In this document: one piece after another, positions 15,451 through 20,008 of the stretch
Layout: each line of letters starts with the position of its first letter
Position numbering within the stretch: the first letter of the stretch is position 1
From: X23 sp050251575
Lineage (GTDB): Bacteria > Bacillota > Clostridia > SK-Y3
NCBI GenBank assembly: GCA_050251575.1
Contig: JBFWMP010000036.1
Span: forward strand, 1 to 20,008
Reading direction: 5' to 3'
DNA: 20,008 bases
Program-made: the position numbers and the translations under genes
Notes under the pieces: generated by a model
Told to the model about the DNA's origin: nothing
Database searches by the model: none
The model's input: only the letters and a program-made list of their open reading frames with translations

Positions 15451-15885
15451 TTATTTATTACACTCTTTTTCATTTATGCTGCAAATATCTTTTATTCTCA
15501 ATATTAATGCATCAATTAGGCTGGGTAAAGACTCCCCCCCGGTACCTATGATTTCCAATCCACATCGATTTAAAGGGACTAAGATTTTCCTTGCATTGCT
15601 GCTGCCTATAGCCTCAGCCATTCGGGGCGTGCATTCCCCCAACATGGAGTTGGCTGCTAATATTCCTACCGAACCTATAATAATATCTGCTTTATGTGCA
15701 TTGATCACAATAGCATTTTCACCGGTAGCACCTTCATGTGCACCGGCTCTAAGCATAGAAGTGGTAGCCATTGAATTAGTTCCGAGCGCTATAATAGTCA
15801 TATTACTTCCTATCTCTTTACTTATCCTTTCTATCAGTGCTTTACCTAATCCTCCACCTTGCCCATCTATTACCGCTATTTTCAT
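15451..15885 (-). CDS. DUF3842 family protein
   Basis: A 144-residue protein of unknown function. It opens with a beta-strand and a glycine-rich loop, KIAVIDGQGGGLGKALIERI (2-21), as in dinucleotide-binding Rossmann folds. TIIALGTNSMATTSMLRAGA and several Gly/Ala-rich loops follow, then VPLNRCGLEIIGTGGESLP near 102-120. It is soluble, without membrane segments. The ATG start has GGAGGA 5-7 nt upstream. It begins 30 nt after glgB and ends 109 nt before zwf, so it is probably co-transcribed with sugar-metabolism genes. That placement is the only functional hint. The DUF assignment is from memory of the family pattern. Confidence 0.82.
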   Translation of the reverse strand: MKIAVIDGQGGGLGKALIERISKEIGSNMTIIALGTNSMATTSMLRAGAHEGATGENAIVINAHKADIIIGSVGILAANSMLGECTPRMAEAIGSSNARKILVPLNRCGLEIIGTGGESLPSLIDALILRIKDICSINEKECNK

Positions 15886-15915
15886 GTCTTCCTCCTGTAA
15901 ATATATGTCCTTGAC

Positions 15916-17904
15916 CTAATTATCCTTCTGTGTAACTCCTTCTGCCTTTCTTTCGTCAAATACCGGCTTAAATACCACTACCGCTAATGGGGGAATGCGG
16001 ATAGCAAGGGAATAGGGTCTATTATTACAAGAAATGTCTTGTGCATTCAAGCCTCCACAATTACCTACATTACTTCCTCCATACATCTCCGAATCACTAT
16101 TAAATATTTCTTTATAATATAGGTCAAACGGAACTCCTATACGGTAGTGATCATGTACTACCGGCGTGAAGTTACATACGAAAATTAATGCATCCTGCCA
16201 ATTCTTACCCTTCCGCATAAATGACACAATACTATGGTCTGCATCATCACAACTAATCCATTCAAATCCGTCATAGCTGAAGTCCACCTCATATAGAGCC
16301 TTTTCAGAGCAGTATAATCTATTTAAGTCTTTTACATAATCCTGCATTTTTTTATGCAATTCATAATCCAATAGATGCCAGTCTAAACTATCATAATATT
16401 TCCATTCAATAAATTGCCCAAACTCCCCACCCATAAACAGCAACTTTTTCCCCGGATGACCATATTGATATCCATATGCTGCTCTTAAACCTGCAAATTT
16501 CTGCCAGTAGTCCCCCGGCATTTTATCCAGCATAGACTGTTTTCCATGTACCACCTCATCATGAGACAACGGAAGAATGAAGTTTTCAGAAAAGGCGTAC
16601 ATCAAGCTAAAGGTAATTAGATTATGATGATATTTTCTATGTATTGAATCCATGCTCGTGTATCTAAGAAAATCGTTCATCCAACCCATGTTCCATTTCA
16701 TGCCGAAACCCAACCCCCCAAGGTAAGGAGGTCTGGAGACAAGCGGCCACGATGTAGACTCTTCTGCACTCATAACAATGCCCGGATACTCTTGATATAT
16801 TGTACTATTTAAGTGCTTTAAAAACTCTATGGCTTCAATATTCTCTCTTCCTCCATATTGATTCGGAATCCATTGTCCATTACTCTTAGCATAATCAAGA
16901 TATAACATGGATGCGACCGCATCTACCCGAAGCCCATCAATATGATATTTTTCAAACCAAAAGAAGGCATTAGAAATCAAAAAATTCTTTACCTCATTGC
17001 GTCCATAGTTAAATACCATCGTTCCCCACTCAGGATGCTCTCCCCGCTTCGGATCTTCATGCTCATAAAGTGCACTTCCATCAAAGCACCGTAAGCCATG
17101 CTCATCTCTTGGAAAATGCCCCGGCACCCAATCCATAATCACCCCAATATGATTCTGGTGACACACATCTACTAAATACATAAAATCTTCCGGCCTTCCA
17201 TACCGTGGAGTTACTGCATAATATCCGGTTACCTGATAGCCCCATGAACCATCAAAAGGATACTCGGAAAGCGGTAAAAATTCAATGTGTGTATAGCCCA
17301 TATCCTTCACATAATTTACAAGCTTATCTGCTGCATCTCTATAAGATATAAATCCATTCTCTTCCTGTGATGTCCTCATCCATGAACCCATATGCACCTC
17401 ATAGATCGCAACAGGTCTTTCCATCTGATTGATACAGGTTCTTTCCTGCATCCAATCTTCATCCTTCCAACCATAGCAATCAATGTCATATACAACAGAA
17501 GCTGTATGAGGCCGCAACTCACAGTAAAAGGCATAAGGATCTGCCTTCTTTAAGATGTCTCCCGCTTGCGTCTTAATCTCATATTTATAAATATCACCAT
17601 CGCCAATGCCCGGGATAAAAATTTCCCAGACTCCCGAGCTGCCTATGGAATGCATAGGGCTTTCACGACCATCCCACTGATTGAAATTCCCTATCACACT
17701 TACTCTCCTTGCACAAGGTGCCCAGACCGCAAAATATGTCCCTTGCACATGATTTACTGTTAATAGATGTGCTCCTAATTTTTGATAGACATAACGATTA
17801 TCACCCTTGTTGAAAAGATAAAGATCATAATCACTTAGAAAAGGGGCATCCTGATCTGCATTCAATATGCGATAAATATCATTTTTGCCTTCCTCAATTA
17901 TCAC
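15916..17904 (-). CDS. glgB: 1,4-alpha-glucan branching enzyme (GH13)
   Basis: The enzyme adds alpha-1,6 branches to glycogen. A CBM48 module is near residues 45-115 (GTYFAVWAPCARRVSVIGNFNQWDG, split by no insertion). The GH13 barrel follows with DWVPGHFPRDEHGL, the nucleophile Asp in DGLRVDAVASM, the acid/base Glu in SAEESTSWP and the transition-state Asp in LSHDEVVHGKQS. A C-terminal beta domain ends the protein. The frame reaches back to a TTG at 17943, but that TTG has no ribosome binding site and lies in promoter-like DNA. The GTG at 17902-17904 has AAGGAG 8 nt upstream and gives 662 residues, usual for GlgB. A perfect TATAAT (17935-17940) fits a start near 17928. No other glg genes are in view. 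Confidence 0.95.
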   Translation of the reverse strand: MIIEEGKNDIYRILNADQDAPFLSDYDLYLFNKGDNRYVYQKLGAHLLTVNHVQGTYFAVWAPCARRVSVIGNFNQWDGRESPMHSIGSSGVWEIFIPGIGDGDIYKYEIKTQAGDILKKADPYAFYCELRPHTASVVYDIDCYGWKDEDWMQERTCINQMERPVAIYEVHMGSWMRTSQEENGFISYRDAADKLVNYVKDMGYTHIEFLPLSEYPFDGSWGYQVTGYYAVTPRYGRPEDFMYLVDVCHQNHIGVIMDWVPGHFPRDEHGLRCFDGSALYEHEDPKRGEHPEWGTMVFNYGRNEVKNFLISNAFFWFEKYHIDGLRVDAVASMLYLDYAKSNGQWIPNQYGGRENIEAIEFLKHLNSTIYQEYPGIVMSAEESTSWPLVSRPPYLGGLGFGMKWNMGWMNDFLRYTSMDSIHRKYHHNLITFSLMYAFSENFILPLSHDEVVHGKQSMLDKMPGDYWQKFAGLRAAYGYQYGHPGKKLLFMGGEFGQFIEWKYYDSLDWHLLDYELHKKMQDYVKDLNRLYCSEKALYEVDFSYDGFEWISCDDADHSIVSFMRKGKNWQDALIFVCNFTPVVHDHYRIGVPFDLYYKEIFNSDSEMYGGSNVGNCGGLNAQDISCNNRPYSLAIRIPPLAVVVFKPVFDERKAEGVTQKDN

Positions 17905-17971
17905 GCTTTTCACTCCTTGATAATAATCTGCTCTATTATACAATACAGAACTGTCAAAAACTTTTTATGCA

Positions 17972-18823
17972 TTACATTCCTTTTGTATCTGATATTCCTT
18001 TTTTCGGTACTTCAAACTCTTCATCCGATAACTTACCATATTCTCTTACAAAAACGAAGGTATATGTTTTTAATAGTATGTTAAATAAGCTGGTAAATAT
18101 GACTCCCACCCAAAGAAGCACATTAGTAAGTGGCTCAACTGATTGATAAACAAAGAAAAATCCACAAATAATTATGAACAAAAATAAGCTAGAATTGAAT
18201 AGAGAGATAACAGAAAAGAATATAAGCCTCCAAAAATAATCGTTTACGATTTTACTGGATTGTTTAAAAGCGATAAATATATTTTTCTCCGCTAAGAAGA
18301 TATTTGGATACCAGAATATCATATATAAATTAAAAAGCAAGGTTGTAAATAGAATAACAAGCACTGTGACGACCCATAAAATAATTGCTGGAATAAAGAA
18401 CTCTTCTTTTCCCTCCAATAATGGAAAAGCAATAACGATAGATGGGATAGAAATAATTCCTATGCACATCGTGAAAATAAAACAAAAAGGAATCCACATG
18501 ATATAACTCAAAAAGTTTAATACGCTATATTGGGCAGCCCCTTTTAAAAAACTATGAATATATATCTTTCTGTTTTTAACACTTTCAGCAATAAAATAAT
18601 ATATGATTGATAAAAAAACTGCACTAACAAAACAAAAAACTAGCAGCCTCTGCGTTTCATCTAAAAAAACGCCTTTTATAAAAGAAAAATCTGTTAATTG
18701 ATCCAAATTGAATGTTATTGCTTTTCTTCCTTTGAAAAGCATGGTAAATATGATAGCAGAATAGACCATATGTAAAAGAACAATAATAATATGTTTTTTA
18801 AGAACTTCTAGAATCCTTCTCAA
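17972..18823 (-). CDS. Polytopic membrane protein of unknown function
   Basis: I do not recognise this 283-residue protein with certainty. It has about six hydrophobic segments (near 11-32, 58-80, 98-130, 142-170, 195-222 and 228-255) and a short charged C-terminal tail (EEFEVPKKG). The general look, with FKQSSKIVNDYFWRLIF between segments, resembles the DUF975/YciC-like integral membrane proteins, but I see no diagnostic motif. The start is TTG with AAAGGAG 7 nt upstream. A probable promoter lies at 18866-18894, after the PilZ terminator. glgB starts 67 nt after its stop. Confidence 0.8.
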   Translation of the reverse strand: MRRILEVLKKHIIIVLLHMVYSAIIFTMLFKGRKAITFNLDQLTDFSFIKGVFLDETQRLLVFCFVSAVFLSIIYYFIAESVKNRKIYIHSFLKGAAQYSVLNFLSYIMWIPFCFIFTMCIGIISIPSIVIAFPLLEGKEEFFIPAIILWVVTVLVILFTTLLFNLYMIFWYPNIFLAEKNIFIAFKQSSKIVNDYFWRLIFFSVISLFNSSLFLFIIICGFFFVYQSVEPLTNVLLWVGVIFTSLFNILLKTYTFVFVREYGKLSDEEFEVPKKGISDTKGM

Positions 18824-18865
18824 TGTTATTCTCCTTTACTCATTACTGATTATTACTTTGCTTTT

Positions 18866-18894
18866 ACTTTACCATTATATTCTTATCTTATCAA
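18866..18894 (-). promoter_or_regulatory. Possible promoter of the polytopic membrane protein gene
   Basis: On the minus strand TTGATA (18889-18894) and TAAAGT (18866-18871) are 17 nt apart, with TGG before the -10 (extended type). A TATAAT lies within the spacer and could be an alternative -10 with a poorer -35. Confidence 0.4.
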
Positions 18895-18904
18895 CTAAAA
18901 AGTG

Positions 18905-18933
18905 TATAAAAAACAGCCTCCACAGAGGCTGTT
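18905..18933 (-). terminator. Rho-independent terminator of the PilZ gene
   Basis: A perfect 9-bp stem AACAGCCTC/GAGGCTGTT (18912-18920 with 18925-18933) with loop TGTG is followed on the minus strand by TTTTTATA. It lies 20 nt beyond the PilZ stop. Confidence 0.92.
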
Positions 18934-18953
18934 CATACCAATCAAGAATATAA

Positions 18954-19568
18954 TTAAAAATTTATTGTTTTTAGAACACGCTTATTTTTATATTCTTCAA
19001 TCTGTTTCTTAAATACAAATTCCCTAATCTTATCCTTCTTTGACTCACTTATATCTATTAACTCACATCCATAGAAAAATCCATGTTCCTTTTTTTCCTT
19101 TCTTACTATTTGCGCAGTGCACGCTATTAATTCTTCTGCAGGAATTTGCAAATGAAATCTTAAATTTGTGGGAATATCCAACTGGCTGTGCAATAAAATA
19201 CCACCCGCGCTTATATCAACAGACTTAAATAACATATTTTTCTCTAAATCAATCAGCTTACTTCCTCCTACTTGTATTTTATTCACATATAACTTAACAT
19301 CTATATTAACCCTTGCATCTTTTCTCCGCTGATTAATTGCTATACATTTTACATTGACCAACCTAATCATATTTTCAATAATGCTGTTTACTACTCCACA
19401 AAGAATAACCTCACCTTTCACAGGATTATAAATATGTATATGCACCAATGTATCCAGTACAATACCTTTTCTCAATGTGCATCTTATTGCCATAGAATCA
19501 TCATCAAATCTAACAATGAAACCATCTAAATATCTATTATCCATTAAGATTACTATCTTACACTGCAT
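18954..19568 (-). CDS. PilZ-domain c-di-GMP receptor (YcgR-like)
   Basis: The 204-residue protein has an N-terminal beta-rich region (about 1-78), as in YcgR_N-type proteins, then a PilZ domain. The c-di-GMP binding signature is complete: RRKDAR (RxxxR) near residues 82-87 and DISAGG (DxSxxG) near 117-122. YcgR-type proteins slow flagellar rotation or act on other c-di-GMP outputs; no flagellar genes are in view, so the target is unknown. The ATG start has GGAGG 10 nt upstream. Its promoter has an extended -10, and a strong terminator follows, so it is a single-gene unit. Confidence 0.9.
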   Translation of the reverse strand: MQCKIVILMDNRYLDGFIVRFDDDSMAIRCTLRKGIVLDTLVHIHIYNPVKGEVILCGVVNSIIENMIRLVNVKCIAINQRRKDARVNIDVKLYVNKIQVGGSKLIDLEKNMLFKSVDISAGGILLHSQLDIPTNLRFHLQIPAEELIACTAQIVRKEKKEHGFFYGCELIDISESKKDKIREFVFKKQIEEYKNKRVLKTINF

Positions 19569-19605
19569 ATAACATATTCCTCCTTTTTTGTTTGACTACC
19601 CGGAT

Positions 19606-19614
19606 ATTATAACA
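19606..19614 (-). promoter_or_regulatory. Extended -10 promoter element of the PilZ gene
   Basis: On the minus strand the element reads TGT-TATAAT, a TGn extended -10 with a perfect hexamer, 38 nt before the ATG. No good -35 lies at 16-18 nt, which is acceptable for extended -10 promoters. Confidence 0.55.
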
Positions 19615-19684
19615 AACTCAAAATACAAAATATGTTATATTATGAAATGGATGTATATTATTTTATCTACATTTTTTTACATAA

Positions 19685-19718
19685 TAATACCCTAGGTTTA
19701 TTAAACCCTAGGGTATTA
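19685..19718. terminator. Strong hairpin after the DUF2922 gene (possible terminator)
   Basis: TAATACCCTAGGTTTA pairs with TAAACCCTAGGGTATTA (19685-19700 with 19702-19718) apart from one bulged base. The T-run after it is weak on both strands. Position, 12 nt beyond the DUF2922 stop, favours a transcript 3' end. Confidence 0.6.
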
Positions 19719-19729
19719 CATTAACAGAT

Positions 19730-19948
19730 TTACATTAATTGCAACTCTGTAATAGTTCTATCTACAATCCTTGCGCCCGATACTTCTACTACATCTCCGC
19801 TGCTGCTTTTAAAGATATTCTTTTCTATAACAGCGTCCATTGCAGTTTTTACTTCTGCCGGAGTTAAATCTGCTCTGGGATCATTTAAAGAAATACTGAA
19901 ATTTTTTTGTCCCTGATTTTTAAAAACCATTTCCAGCACCTGCGCCAT
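19730..19948 (-). CDS. DUF2922 family small protein
   Basis: The 72-residue protein has the DUF2922 pattern: VFKNQGQKNFSISLNDPRADLT at the front, then VKTAMDAVIEKNIF and a closing VSGARIVDRTITEL. Its function is not known. In many Firmicutes it follows a DUF1659 gene; here the upstream DNA leaves the window after 60 nt, so this cannot be checked. AAAGGAGGTG lies 5-7 nt before the ATG. Confidence 0.88.
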   Translation of the reverse strand: MAQVLEMVFKNQGQKNFSISLNDPRADLTPAEVKTAMDAVIEKNIFKSSSGDVVEVSGARIVDRTITELQLM

Positions 19949-20008
19949 TTTTTCACCTCCTTTATCATATGAACAACTAAAACTATTTTTTACGGAACCG
20001 TTCGAAAT

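Noticed and set aside
15476..15919. 147-codon plus-strand frame opposite the DUF3842 gene
   Set aside because: It mirrors DUF3842, which has the better start signal and family pattern; the antisense protein is a hydrophobic shadow.
17935..17957. TTGACA and TATAAT as a promoter pair for glgB
   Set aside because: The spacing is only 11 nt, far below 16-18. TATAAT may still be a -10, but TTGACA cannot be its -35.
19949..20008. End of a DUF1659 gene upstream of DUF2922
   Set aside because: This pairing is common, but only 60 nt remain and none of the three frames gives a recognisable DUF1659 end.

Overview
The window reads as a stretch of chromosome from a low-GC Gram-positive anaerobe of the class Clostridia. 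Supporting signs are strong AGGAGG-type ribosome binding sites, several TTG/GTG starts, a T-box leader on an ilv-leu operon, citramalate synthase, an SLH-domain surface protein, DUF951, DUF2922 and DUF3842 proteins and a PilZ protein. I do not assign a genus. All genes but one are on the minus strand, so the window is best read right to left. No phage, transposase, CRISPR array, rRNA or tRNA gene is evident.

Right part (19.9 to 11.5 kb, minus strand): a DUF2922 protein; a PilZ (c-di-GMP receptor) protein with its own extended -10 and terminator; an unrecognised polytopic membrane protein; then glgB (glycogen branching enzyme), a DUF3842 protein, zwf (glucose-6-phosphate dehydrogenase) and a cyclase-family hydrolase whose start lies 59 nt inside the end of zwf. 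After that comes a long-chain acyl-CoA synthetase with its own palindrome-bearing promoter. A bidirectional terminator separates it from the only plus-strand gene, a glycine-zipper stress-type protein.

Middle (10.84 to 8.53 kb, minus strand): a compact envelope-type gene run from one promoter: a small protein made almost only of SLH repeats, an acidic polytopic membrane protein of unknown function, an MscS-family mechanosensitive channel and a DUF951 protein.

Left part (8.45 to 1.34 kb, minus strand): a branched-chain amino acid operon, ilvB-ilvN-ilvC-leuA-cimA. It makes acetolactate, then the dihydroxy-acid precursors, isopropylmalate (leucine) and citramalate (2-ketobutyrate for isoleucine, independent of threonine). 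A perfect-spacing sigma-A promoter is followed by a leader of about 470 nt. This leader ends in a T-box with a probable leucine CUC specifier. Ahead of the T-box, beginning almost at the predicted transcription start, is an additional GC-rich domain of about 134 nt. It folds as a four-way junction whose G.U pairs only make sense in the minus-strand RNA. I do not recognise this domain, and it is the best candidate here for something undescribed. The operon ends in a clear terminator, and a secreted or membrane-anchored VanY-type D,D-carboxypeptidase lies at the left edge.
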